Shown: positions 1-7,462, numbered from the stretch's first letter. The stretch: DNA of 8,976 bases from Nanobdellota archaeon (GCA_030689875.1 JAUYHR010000085.1:1-8976); one strand, 5' to 3'. Made by a program: numbers and translations. The notes: generated by a model from the sequence alone, not told the origin.

Positions 1-1
1 T

Positions 2-3000
2 GTAAATGGAAGTTATTTTGGAAGTAAACCAAATAGTTTCAATTGGGATTTTTCTGGAATAACTAGAGATAATTTTTCTACTTCTTCTTATTATCTAAAC
101 AACATACAATATAATCTCAATCCTTCAATAACTGACTATCCTACTGTAACTCTTCAACCTGGAATTCAACAAGGCTGGAATGAATTAAATATTTCAATTA
201 ATAATCTAACATATCAATCAGAAAATAAAAGTATTTTATTTTGGGTTGATGATATTCCTCCAATAATAAATGTTTTAATTCCTTTAGGAAATATTGGATA
301 TACAAATACAAATTTATTATCTTTGTTTGTTCAACTTAATGAAACTAATAAAGGCGGGTATGGAAATTTGGGCGTTCCAGATTCCTCAAATAGATATATC
401 TGGAGAGAATTTGTTTATCCTATTGTTGGATCAGAACAAGCACCTAAAACTTTAGATTCTTTCAATATTTCTGATGCTTCATTATCTCCTTCCGTATTAG
501 ATGAAGGAAAATATACTTTCAATCTTAAAGCAAGAGATAAATCTCCCGACGGAACAACAATTCGTGAAGTAACGCAAACAGGATTTATAATAAGAGATAC
601 TCTTTCTCCAATAACAACCCTTTCAAATCCTGCAAACAATTCATTAAACAATAAAATTGTGAATATTGTTTCTTCTGCCATTGACGATACTTCACTCACA
701 ACAGATGTAAGTGGGATTAATAATATAGATATTCAAATAACAAACGGAAGTTATTTAGACACTTTTTCATGTCCTTCAGAAACCTGTAATTATGGCTGGA
801 ATTCTACTCTTGCATCAGATGGAATTTATAATATAATTGCAACCGCTTTTGACAGAGCGGGAAATTCTAACTCATTCACTATTTTTATAACAACAGATAA
901 TACTCCTCCTTTAATTTCAGATAATTATCCCTTTAATGGAACATGGACAAACATCTCGCAAACAGCAACACTAAATCCAACAGACACTGGTGGAAGCGGA
1001 ATTAATTCTGTAAAATATTGTGAAGGTTTAGGATGCACTCCAAATATTAATTTAATTTCTCCATATCAATTAAATTACGCAACTGAACAAAATACTTTAG
1101 TTAGATATCAGGCTTGGGATAATGTAGGAAACCCAAGTTTAATTGGCGGATATAATGTAAAAATAGATTTATCTGCTCCAAATGTTAATGCTGGATTAGA
1201 TAAAATTACAAATTCTCAAATTACTCAAGATGCAATTGTGAATGCAAGTATAAGCGAAGTTGCAAGTTATTCGTGGACACAAATTGCCGGACCTGGAGTA
1301 ATTACTTTTGGAAGCCCAACTTTAGAAGATACAACAATTAGTGCAACTATTGATGGAATTTACACAATAAGATTAACAGTTACAGATAATGCTGGAAATT
1401 CTGCATTCGATGAAATTAATTTTACTTGGGATACGATTCTACCTACAGTTAATATTAATTATCCAACAAATAATACATTTTACACTTTGAATGTTAGTGA
1501 ACTTAATTATACTTATGTTGAAACAAATCCAGAAAGTTGTTGGTATTCTTTAAATGGAGGTTTAACTAATTCCTCGCCCAAAATTTGCGGAACAAATTGG
1601 ACAGAATTAATTTCCGTTGAAGGTTCAAATAACTGGATAGTTTATATTAAGGATACTGCAGGAAATTCAAATCAAAAAACAGTTTCTTTTTTCAAAGACA
1701 CAATTCCTCCTAATTTGGTTTCAAGTAAAATAATAGGAGGATATAATGATACTTTATTTTCACCTGCAAATCAAGATGGAGTTTATGAAGATTTAACTTT
1801 AACAGCAAATGCTAGTGAGATAGTTAATTGGTCAACAATAAAGGTATATAATTCAAGCGGGGTTAATGTAAAACGATGGAACGCTATTTCAAATAGCCAA
1901 TCTATTTCGCCTACGCCCTGGGATTTAAACTTGACTTTAACAACGGATAATTGGGCAACAGATGGAATTTACACAATTAACACGACTATAACAGATCTTG
2001 CAGGAAATGTGGTTAATATTGAATTAGGAATTTTTTATGTAGACAATAAAAATCCTACAATTATATTAAACGGAAATAATCCTTTATATCTTGAAGCAAA
2101 GCTAGATACTTATACAGAATACGGAGCAAATTATAGTGATTTAAACGGGATAAATTTTTCTAATATTAACTCTTCTAGCGTTAATGTGAGCGCAATTGGA
2201 AATTATACAGTAGTCTATTATTCAGTAGATAATGTTTGGAATAATGCAACAGAAACCAGATTAGTTGTTGTTCGGGATACAACTGCTCCTATAATTAGTT
2301 TAATTGGAAGTAATCCTCAGTCAATTGAAGTAAACAATAATTACGCTGAATTAAATGCAACAGCAAATGATATTTATGATGGGAATTTAACATTAAACAT
2401 TTTTATTAATTCGTCTGCTGTTAACACGAGTGTTATTGGGACTTATGTAGTTACATATAGTGTAACAGACTCACGTGGGAATTTTGCACAAATAAATAGA
2501 ACAGTAAATATTGTTGCCTTACCTAGTCCAAGTGATGGTGGAGGCGGCGGCGGTGGTGGAGGCGGAGGAAGTAGTTACTCTACAAAATATTATTCATGTT
2601 CAAAATGGAATGAATGGTCTGCATGTAGCAACAGCCAGCAAACAAGAATATGTTCAGAAAAAATAACAACAACTTCATTACTAGGAGTTATTGAATCAAA
2701 GTTCAATGCAACAGAAAAACAAACTTGTACAGCTTCGACTTTAACAGGCTCAGCGATTGAAGAAAGTGAATCAAATAAGGTCTTGCCTCTAGAAGAAGCA
2801 ACTCCTGGATTTTTCGCAAGAATAACTGGTGGAATAACGGGCGCAGCAACTGACTTCACTAAATCAAAGGGTGGAAAAGTTTCTTTAATTGTCCTAGGTA
2901 TTTTAGCGCTGGCTTGGTTGTTATTAGCTGTCAGAAAAAAAATCAATGGAAAAGATATTTCAAGAAAAATTAAAATAATTCATAAAAGTGATTTGGTGAA

Positions 3001-3007
3001 AAGATAA
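2..3007 (+). CDS. Giant multi-Ig-domain surface protein, C-terminally membrane-anchored (5' end outside window)
   Basis: The frame is open from base 2 to a TAA at 3005-3007, giving 1001 visible residues. The TTG at 323 is internal, because the preceding 107 codons continue the same protein. At least eight Ig-like/cadherin-like modules can be counted from linkers of the type D-T/N-x-x-P (near nt 244, 596, 893, 1166, 1427, 1694, 2039, 2273) and from recurring D-x-A-G-N motifs. The block near 1166-1432 resembles a PKD/REJ-type fold; the last two (2039-2515) resemble DUF5011-type modules. An 11-glycine run (2537-2569) leads to a cysteine module C-S-K-W-N-E-W-S-A-C...Q-T-R-I-C (about 2596-2655), like thrombospondin type 1 repeats. 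An ITGGITGAAT segment, one transmembrane helix (about 2877-2933) and a basic 24-residue tail follow. About 30 N-x-S/T sequons suggest heavy glycosylation. I infer an extracellular adhesion, S-layer or host-contact role; the ligand is unknown. Confidence 0.9.
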   Translation, partial: VNGSYFGSKPNSFNWDFSGITRDNFSTSSYYLNNIQYNLNPSITDYPTVTLQPGIQQGWNELNISINNLTYQSENKSILFWVDDIPPIINVLIPLGNIGYTNTNLLSLFVQLNETNKGGYGNLGVPDSSNRYIWREFVYPIVGSEQAPKTLDSFNISDASLSPSVLDEGKYTFNLKARDKSPDGTTIREVTQTGFIIRDTLSPITTLSNPANNSLNNKIVNIVSSAIDDTSLTTDVSGINNIDIQITNGSYLDTFSCPSETCNYGWNSTLASDGIYNIIATAFDRAGNSNSFTIFITTDNTPPLISDNYPFNGTWTNISQTATLNPTDTGGSGINSVKYCEGLGCTPNINLISPYQLNYATEQNTLVRYQAWDNVGNPSLIGGYNVKIDLSAPNVNAGLDKITNSQITQDAIVNASISEVASYSWTQIAGPGVITFGSPTLEDTTISATIDGIYTIRLTVTDNAGNSAFDEINFTWDTILPTVNINYPTNNTFYTLNVSELNYTYVETNPESCWYSLNGGLTNSSPKICGTNWTELISVEGSNNWIVYIKDTAGNSNQKTVSFFKDTIPPNLVSSKIIGGYNDTLFSPANQDGVYEDLTLTANASEIVNWSTIKVYNSSGVNVKRWNAISNSQSISPTPWDLNLTLTTDNWATDGIYTINTTITDLAGNVVNIELGIFYVDNKNPTIILNGNNPLYLEAKLDTYTEYGANYSDLNGINFSNINSSSVNVSAIGNYTVVYYSVDNVWNNATETRLVVVRDTTAPIISLIGSNPQSIEVNNNYAELNATANDIYDGNLTLNIFINSSAVNTSVIGTYVVTYSVTDSRGNFAQINRTVNIVALPSPSDGGGGGGGGGGGSSYSTKYYSCSKWNEWSACSNSQQTRICSEKITTTSLLGVIESKFNATEKQTCTASTLTGSAIEESESNKVLPLEEATPGFFARITGGITGAATDFTKSKGGKVSLIVLGILALAWLLLAVRKKINGKDISRKIKIIHKSDLVKR

Positions 3008-3083
3008 CTTTATTTATAGTAACTCAGATTTTCAAAATTTTCCAACACGACAATCAAACTTCTAAAAACATTATAGCAATAAT

Positions 3084-3098
3084 TTTCTAAAGAAAAAA
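3084..3098 (-). terminator. Possible U-rich terminator of the small winged-helix gene
   Basis: Downstream of the TGA of the minus-strand gene ending at 3143, the minus strand carries a T6 run followed by further T-rich sequence (CATTTTTTCTTTAG). Archaeal transcription usually ends at such U-tracts without a hairpin. The surrounding 3008-3142 gap between two convergent genes is AT-rich and shows no other feature. This is weak evidence on composition alone. Confidence 0.3.
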
Positions 3099-3142
3099 TG
3101 CAAGTTTAATATCCAAACCGCTTTTCATATTCTTTATGATTT

Positions 3143-3427
3143 TCATTTAAATTTTTTCCAGGATAAATCATGCCTTTTCATATATTTTTCAACCAATTTT
3201 GGATTCCAAATCCATCCAATCTTCCCTTCTGAATCAACAGCAATTTTCCCAGAATAAAGAAGATAATCAATAATTACAGAAAAAGTTTGATACATCATTT
3301 TTTTAGGGAGTTTTGTCCAAAGTTGTTTTTTCTTAAACTCTCCGCTGGTATCATAAATTAATTTTTCAACTATCAGAACATTATCTAATCTTGGATAATG
3401 CAAAATTTGTTTAATATTCATGGGCAT
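3143..3427 (-). CDS. Small winged-helix-like archaeal protein, probable DNA-binding protein
   Basis: The protein has 94 residues from ATG 3427, or 92 from the second ATG at 3421; the stop is TGA. The sequence reads as a compact winged helix: helix 1 around residues 15-24, a segment K-K-x-L-W-x-K-L-P, a long helix with M-M-Y-Q-T-F-S-V-I-I-D-Y-L-L (about 44-57), then a two-strand wing K-I-A-V-D-S-E-G-K-I-G-W-I-W (about 61-74). The Y-P-R-L-D-x-V-L start and the P-K-K-M-M-Y-Q-T-F block look like a conserved archaeal family of uncharacterised small proteins that I recognise only by pattern. A TATA box centred near 3446 lies 26 nt from ATG 3421, favouring the shorter, leaderless start. The gene appears to be a separate transcription unit. 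Target and role are unknown; a small regulator is an inference. Confidence 0.8.
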   Translation of the reverse strand: MPMNIKQILHYPRLDNVLIVEKLIYDTSGEFKKKQLWTKLPKKMMYQTFSVIIDYLLYSGKIAVDSEGKIGWIWNPKLVEKYMKRHDLSWKKFK

Positions 3428-3442
3428 ATAAGTTTATATACC

Positions 3443-3450
3443 TTTATAAA
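3443..3450 (-). promoter_or_regulatory. TATA box of the winged-helix gene
   Basis: TTTATAAA on the minus strand closely matches the archaeal TATA consensus. Its centre is about 26 nt from the ATG at 3421, so the transcript would be leaderless or nearly so. A second TATA-like stretch at 3433-3440 is too close to the start to serve. Confidence 0.6.
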
Positions 3451-3473
3451 TTTTTTGTTTTCGGAGCATTGTG

Positions 3474-3496
3474 TTAGAATTCAGACTCAATTCTAA
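3474..3496. other. Perfect 8-bp inverted repeat between rbcL and the winged-helix gene
   Basis: TTAGAATT (3474-3481) and AATTCTAA (3489-3496) are exact reverse complements around a 7-nt loop. The site lies 43 nt beyond the RuBisCO stop and 24 nt upstream of the TATA box of the winged-helix gene. It could be a transcript-end hairpin for rbcL (no strong U-tract follows) or an operator for the small regulator gene. The symmetry is seen; both roles are inference. Confidence 0.4.
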
Positions 3497-3538
3497 AATG
3501 ATTATGTCTCTCCATGTATAAGTTTTTTCTTATTCCAA

Positions 3539-4945
3539 TCAATAAACAACCCTCGGTCCGTATCCCCAAAGTTTTACTGCTTCTGCAAGTTCTGAATTTG
3601 GATTTTCTTTGACAAATTTTTTTAATGGAATTTTTTTATAATAAATATCGCGGGCTTGTTCAATTGCTTTTACTCCTGCTTCTACTCCATCTGGATGTCC
3701 TAATAATCCTCCGCCAAATTGAATAATAATATCGTCGCCCAATTTACTCAAAACCTCTTCAAAATCTCCAGGATGCAGTCCGCCTGACGCAGTCATGAAA
3801 ACAGGTTTTATACTCCACCAGTTCTGTCCCAACGATGGAATTTTATTGTGAGATTTAGTTTCTTTAGTTTGCAAAACATCTTTTATGTAAATTGCTTCTC
3901 CATAATCTTCCATTTTTGCCAACGGACTTCCGCCATGCAAAGAATCAACTCCTAACAAACGAAATAATTTTGCTAAAAAAATCATTGAAACAGAAAAACC
4001 AAATAATTTTCCATAGCCGTGAACTCCTGGAGAATTATCTCTTGTTATGAATCCGTGCATTGCCCTGTGCGCATGAATTGCAAGTCCAGGATTTTTTCTC
4101 CTTATTGTATCAACAGCTGCAAAACCAGTCGTAACAACATCTAACATCATAAAAATTCCCCCATTTTTTTTAATCAGTTTTGCTCTCCGCAAAATCTCAT
4201 CAATATCCGAGTGAGTTGTATTGCAAAGATAGAATTTTTTATTTTTGGTTTTTTGTTCAGCTTTTTTTAATTCATTTAAAACTAATTTGGCTCTTTCATC
4301 AAATTTATTAAAAAATAAATTTGTAAGATTTTCATCGTCTTTAATTCCGTCATAAGTTCCGTTTCCCGAAGTGAATAAAATTTTTGCAAGTTCAGACTGC
4401 TCTTTTGCTGTTCTTCCAATTTTTGGTTTTGGAACTGTGCAGACTAAACATCCTTTTGGTTTTTTTAATAATTTTCTGACTCCATCAATTCCGAATCTTG
4501 GACCGGGGAATGCCTGAATCATTTTTTTTGGAAATCTTATATCATAAACTCTCATAGCAGAAACCATTTTCATTCCGGCAATATTCCCAACAATTCCGGC
4601 AAGCAGTCCGGAAATATTATCTAACTCAAAAAGTTCAATAGGATATGCAACTTTAAACATTTTTTTTTCATAATTCAAATCATAAGCCATTGCCCTAAAT
4701 TTTTCCGCTATTTTTATTCCTGAATCTTTTCCAGAATAAACTTTTGTCCAGGTTCCTGTAGAAGATTCTGCAGCAACAGTCCCAGCAGCGTCTTCAAAAA
4801 GCTCTTTTTCAGTTTTTCCTTGCTTTTTAACCTCTTTTATTGCACTCTCATCAAGCTCAATTTTTAAAAGAGTAATCACATAATTCTCATCAGAATTTTT
4901 AGGTTTCCATCCTTTTTTTGCAATGTAATTAAATTGAACCGCCAT
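3539..4945 (-). CDS. rbcL: Ribulose-1,5-bisphosphate carboxylase/oxygenase large subunit, archaeal form III type
   Basis: The protein has 468 residues, starts at ATG and stops at TGA. It carboxylates ribulose-1,5-bisphosphate; form III enzymes work in archaeal AMP/nucleoside salvage together with AMP phosphorylase and ribose-1,5-bisphosphate isomerase, neither of which is present here. The catalytic set is complete: E60 and T65-W66 (E-S-S-T-G-T-W), N121, K173 in K-P-K, carbamylated K202 with D204 and E205 (I-K-D-D-E), H293-R294 (H-A-H-R-A-M-H-G), H337, loop-6 K344, S387-G-G, and G411-G-G before G-H-P-D-G. It is therefore a true RuBisCO rather than a form IV RuBisCO-like protein. Loop 6 is unusual: H-G-G-S-P-L-A-K-M-E-D replaces the common H-x-G-T-x-x-G-K-x-E-G. 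Residues 298-318 look longer than in methanogen form III, and the protein exceeds the usual 420-445 residues. It starts 23 nt after cysS, so co-transcription is likely. No small-subunit gene is visible. Confidence 0.96.
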   Translation of the reverse strand: MAVQFNYIAKKGWKPKNSDENYVITLLKIELDESAIKEVKKQGKTEKELFEDAAGTVAAESSTGTWTKVYSGKDSGIKIAEKFRAMAYDLNYEKKMFKVAYPIELFELDNISGLLAGIVGNIAGMKMVSAMRVYDIRFPKKMIQAFPGPRFGIDGVRKLLKKPKGCLVCTVPKPKIGRTAKEQSELAKILFTSGNGTYDGIKDDENLTNLFFNKFDERAKLVLNELKKAEQKTKNKKFYLCNTTHSDIDEILRRAKLIKKNGGIFMMLDVVTTGFAAVDTIRRKNPGLAIHAHRAMHGFITRDNSPGVHGYGKLFGFSVSMIFLAKLFRLLGVDSLHGGSPLAKMEDYGEAIYIKDVLQTKETKSHNKIPSLGQNWWSIKPVFMTASGGLHPGDFEEVLSKLGDDIIIQFGGGLLGHPDGVEAGVKAIEQARDIYYKKIPLKKFVKENPNSELAEAVKLWGYGPRVVY

Positions 4946-4968
4946 CTTTTTATTTTTAAATTTATTAT

Positions 4969-6303
4969 CTATTTTGTCAAATGAATTTTTGTTCCGTGTT
5001 CCGTATCATCAATTGAATATCCTTTATTTTTTAAGTCTTCTCTTAACTCATCTGCTTTTTTCCAGTCTTTGTTTTTTCTTGCTTTCTCGCGCTCTTTAAT
5101 AATCTCCTGAATTTCTTTTGAAATCTTAATTTTTTCTTTTTCTAAAAGTTTTAATCCAAAAACTTCATCTATTTTTTTTATTGTTTGATATTTTCCATTT
5201 GCTTTATCATCTCGGACAATCTTCCACAAAACCTGCAATGCATTTGAAAAATTAAAATCATCATCCATTGCTTTTTCAAATTCACTTAAATATTTTTCAT
5301 TGATTTTTCCATCGTCTTCAATTTCTCCGCAAATATTCTTTAATCTCTCATAACTTAGTTTTGCATTTTCTAAAATTTTGTCTGAAAAATCAAGAGGTTT
5401 TCTGTAATGAGTTGATGCAAAAACATATCTTATTATCTCTGGAGAATATTTTTTCAAAATCTCTTTTATTGTTGAAAAATTCCCAAGAGATTTTGACATT
5501 TTTGTTTTATTAATTTTTAAAAAACCCGTATGCATCCAATATCTAACCAAAGGTTTTTTTCCGGAAATAGATTCCATTTGCGCGATTTCTGCCTCGTGAT
5601 GCGGGAAAATTAAATCTAATCCTCCTCCGTGAACATCATACTGAGATCCAAAATATTTTTCTGTAATTGCCGTGTCTTCAATATGCCAACCGGGTCTTCC
5701 TTCCCCAAGTTCGGATTTCCAAAAAGGTTCGTTTTCTTTTTTAAATTTCCACAAACAAAAATCTCCTGAATTTCTTTTTTCAGGATTCTCGTCAATTCTT
5801 GAAACTGCATCATCTTTTTCAGTAATTTTTCTTTTTGCAAGTTTTCCATATTCCTTAAATTTAGTCAAATCAAAATAATAACCATCGGAAATTTTATAGG
5901 CAATTCCTTTTTCCATCAATCTTTTAACTTGCGAAATTATTTCAGACATGTAATCTGTTGCATTTGCATATTTATTCACAGAATCAATTCCAAGATTTTT
6001 CATATCTTCAAAATATCCTTCCCGATATTTTTTTACAATTTCTTTCCAATCTTTTTTTTCTTCATTTGCTTTTTTTATTATTTTGTCGTCTATATCTGTG
6101 ATATTTTGCAAATAAAATACTTTGAACCCCTTATGCCTCAGATATTTCACAATAAAATCAAACTGAACATAAGTTTTCGCGTGCCCTAAATGCGCATAAT
6201 CATAAACAGTCGGTCCGCATACAAATAAATTAACCTGACTTTTTTTTATTGGCTTGAAAATATCTTTTTTTCTTGTTAAGGTGCTGTAAATTTTTAAGGG
6301 CAT
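4969..6303 (-). CDS. cysS: Cysteinyl-tRNA synthetase
   Basis: The protein has 444 residues (E. coli CysRS has 461), starting at ATG and ending at TAG. It charges tRNA-Cys with cysteine in the cytoplasm. Class I signatures are clear: C29 in F-V-C-G-P-T-V-Y-D, H-L-G-H at 38-41 (the HIGH motif), G-R-P-G-W-H-I-E at 202-209, F-P-H-H-E-A-E at 233-239, and K-M-S-K-S at 268-272. An all-helical tRNA-binding region follows, ending with a lysine-rich helix and the G-Y-x-I-D-D-T tail. The zinc ligands known in E. coli are C28, C209, H234 and E238; here C29, H235 and E239 are kept, but the second cysteine is D210 (H-I-E-D-T-A-I). A TATA-like sequence about 26 nt upstream of the ATG indicates its own leaderless promoter, with rbcL probably read through. 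The identification is secure. Confidence 0.97.
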   Translation of the reverse strand: MPLKIYSTLTRKKDIFKPIKKSQVNLFVCGPTVYDYAHLGHAKTYVQFDFIVKYLRHKGFKVFYLQNITDIDDKIIKKANEEKKDWKEIVKKYREGYFEDMKNLGIDSVNKYANATDYMSEIISQVKRLMEKGIAYKISDGYYFDLTKFKEYGKLAKRKITEKDDAVSRIDENPEKRNSGDFCLWKFKKENEPFWKSELGEGRPGWHIEDTAITEKYFGSQYDVHGGGLDLIFPHHEAEIAQMESISGKKPLVRYWMHTGFLKINKTKMSKSLGNFSTIKEILKKYSPEIIRYVFASTHYRKPLDFSDKILENAKLSYERLKNICGEIEDDGKINEKYLSEFEKAMDDDFNFSNALQVLWKIVRDDKANGKYQTIKKIDEVFGLKLLEKEKIKISKEIQEIIKEREKARKNKDWKKADELREDLKNKGYSIDDTEHGTKIHLTK

Positions 6304-6323
6304 AATTCAAATAAGAAATTCTA

Positions 6324-6333
6324 ATTTTTAAAT
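6324..6333 (-). promoter_or_regulatory. TATA box of cysS (and probably rbcL)
   Basis: The minus strand reads ATTTAAAAAT, centred about 26 nt from the cysS ATG at 6303, which predicts a leaderless transcript. It lies in the 45-nt gap after the pilin-like gene, so cysS need not depend on the upstream operon. Confidence 0.5.
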
Positions 6334-6348
6334 TTAGGGGTTAGAAGT

Positions 6349-6903
6349 TTACTTTATCGTTAAATCAATACCAATAGTGGGAGAGTATTGAACTCCATTA
6401 TTTTCCACATCAAGTGAATATCTTATCTGACAAAGAGGAGCTGTTTCAGGAATACTAAATTTAACAAGAATTGCGTCAGCTAATTTACTTCCAGAAGGAA
6501 GAGAGATTTCTTTACCAGTTTTACCAAGAACGATTAAACTTTCTGCTTGTTCTTCTGATAACTGACAACCAGAACCAATTTCTCCAACTGAAACAAGATA
6601 AGAAAAAGAACCTGTTGTTTGTTCTTTATTCATAATAGAAAATCCAAATCCTCCGCTGTCCCCCTTGCTTATACTTATCGTTCTTTCCTTAGGATAAACA
6701 ACAACGCTTTTATCTTCTTGTGAAAATAACAAATCTATTTCACTTTGTATTTTTGTATCAACTTGATCAATAGCGCTCGTCCCTGTTTTGAAAATTTTCT
6801 GAACTAAAAAAATTCCCAATACCAAAACACTCATAAGAAGAACAATTGTAACAATTGTTCCGACACTCATTTCCATTGCGCCAATTTTATTTTTAGAAAT
6901 CAT
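6349..6903 (-). CDS. Pilin/archaellin-like secreted protein with N-terminal hydrophobic helix
   Basis: The protein has 184 residues, ATG to TAA. The N-terminus is a short charged leader (M-I-S-K-N-K-I-G) followed by A-M-E-M-S-V-G-T-I-V-T-I-V and a hydrophobic helix to about residue 37. This layout fits archaeal type IV prepilins, where a prepilin peptidase would cut near G8/A9 and E11 would sit in the position of the conserved mature-end glutamate. The remaining 145 residues are predicted by eye to be beta-rich and extracytoplasmic, with two cysteines (C113, C158) that could form a disulfide, and end in alternating hydrophobic residues. I cannot assign it to archaellin rather than another pilin-like or pseudopilin-like envelope protein. 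Its ATG lies 1 nt after the TAA of the preceding small membrane protein gene, so the two are almost certainly translated from one mRNA. Confidence 0.75.
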   Translation of the reverse strand: MISKNKIGAMEMSVGTIVTIVLLMSVLVLGIFLVQKIFKTGTSAIDQVDTKIQSEIDLLFSQEDKSVVVYPKERTISISKGDSGGFGFSIMNKEQTTGSFSYLVSVGEIGSGCQLSEEQAESLIVLGKTGKEISLPSGSKLADAILVKFSIPETAPLCQIRYSLDVENNGVQYSPTIGIDLTIK

Positions 6904-6904
6904 T

Positions 6905-7183
6905 TTATTGTACAGATGGAATAATCGAGGAGATTGAACCTGCTTTTAATAACAAAAATAAACTAACTGCAAACAACACTACACTAATTACAATACCGAA
7001 AATATTAAGTTTTTTTGATAAATTTGAAAGAGTTGTTTTTTGTTTTCTGCTTTGAACTAAGCCAATTATTCCAAGAACTAATCCAATTAAGGGGCTGAAA
7101 AAAGCCATGACTATACTAAAAATCCCGAAGACATAGCTTGTCAAAGGAAAATTAATTTTATCAGGATTATCTTTAGTCGCCAT
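6905..7183 (-). CDS. DUF4190-like small membrane protein
   Basis: The protein has 92 residues, ATG to TAA. Two hydrophobic segments (about residues 16-43 and 60-83) flank a basic connector with S-R-K-Q-K-T-T-L-S-N. The pattern G-I-x-S-I-V, F-x-P-L-I-G-L-V-L-G-I-I-G-L, S-R-K, then L-N-I-F-G-I-V-I-S matches the widespread DUF4190 small integral membrane family, whose function is not known. It is the first gene of a two-gene operon with the pilin-like gene (1-nt gap), which suggests an envelope role without defining it. A TATA box at 7212-7220 would give a leader of only a few bases. The start context TAAAAAG-ATGGC is shared with rbcL. Confidence 0.82.
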   Translation of the reverse strand: MATKDNPDKINFPLTSYVFGIFSIVMAFFSPLIGLVLGIIGLVQSRKQKTTLSNLSKKLNIFGIVISVVLFAVSLFLLLKAGSISSIIPSVQ

Positions 7184-7211
7184 CTTTTTATATTCGTATT
7201 AATCAAATTGG

Positions 7212-7220
7212 TTTTATAAA
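7212..7220 (-). promoter_or_regulatory. TATA box of the membrane/pilin-like operon
   Basis: The minus strand reads TTTATAAAA, centred about 33 nt from the ATG at 7183, so initiation would fall roughly 6-8 nt upstream of the start codon. It is the only good TATA match between the operon and the tRNA-end repeat array. Confidence 0.5.
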
Positions 7221-7441
7221 TGTTTTGAAGAATAAAAAAATTATATGCAAAATTAAATGGAGGTCCCTGCTCGCGACCCCGCACGGGTTATTAATTAATT
7301 TTATTTTCTCCCTACCACGAAGTCGCTCGGCTCCCAAGCCCACTCGGTAATTGGGAAAAATAATTTGTCCTCCGTGAACTTGCTCGAAGTCGAAGGTTCT
7401 CTCCCGAATTTTAGTTAAATATATGGAGGTCCCGGGAAACT

Positions 7442-7462
7442 CCCGACCCCGCTCGGGTTTTT
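7442..7462 (+). other. GC-rich hairpin followed by T5 inside the second repeat unit
   Basis: CCCGA (7442-7446) and TCGGG (7453-7457) pair around a 6-nt loop and are followed by TTTTT on the plus strand. This resembles an intrinsic terminator for plus-strand transcription, but no plus-strand gene or promoter lies upstream within reach. It may simply be part of the palindromic repeat. Confidence 0.3.

Noticed and set aside
323..325. TTG at 323 as the start of the large surface protein
   Set aside because: The frame is open without a stop back to base 2 and encodes the same Ig-like sequence type, including a D-D-I-P-P linker, so the start lies outside the window.
2590..2946. Minus-strand frame of 118 codons over the end of the surface protein
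   Set aside because: It is antisense to the cysteine module and membrane anchor, which are clearly coding on the plus strand.
3539..4945. RuBisCO-like protein (form IV)
   Set aside because: All key catalytic residues, including the carbamylated Lys, its Asp/Glu partners, the loop-6 Lys and the phosphate-binding Gly motifs, are present.
5616..6189. Open frames of 68-86 codons overlapping cysS
   Set aside because: They are other-frame shadows of the well-conserved cysS and have low-complexity Phe/Ile/Lys-rich translations.
7442..7462. Confident intrinsic terminator call on the plus strand
   Set aside because: Hairpin plus T5 fits the form, but no plus-strand transcription unit precedes it, so it is kept only as a low-confidence structural feature.
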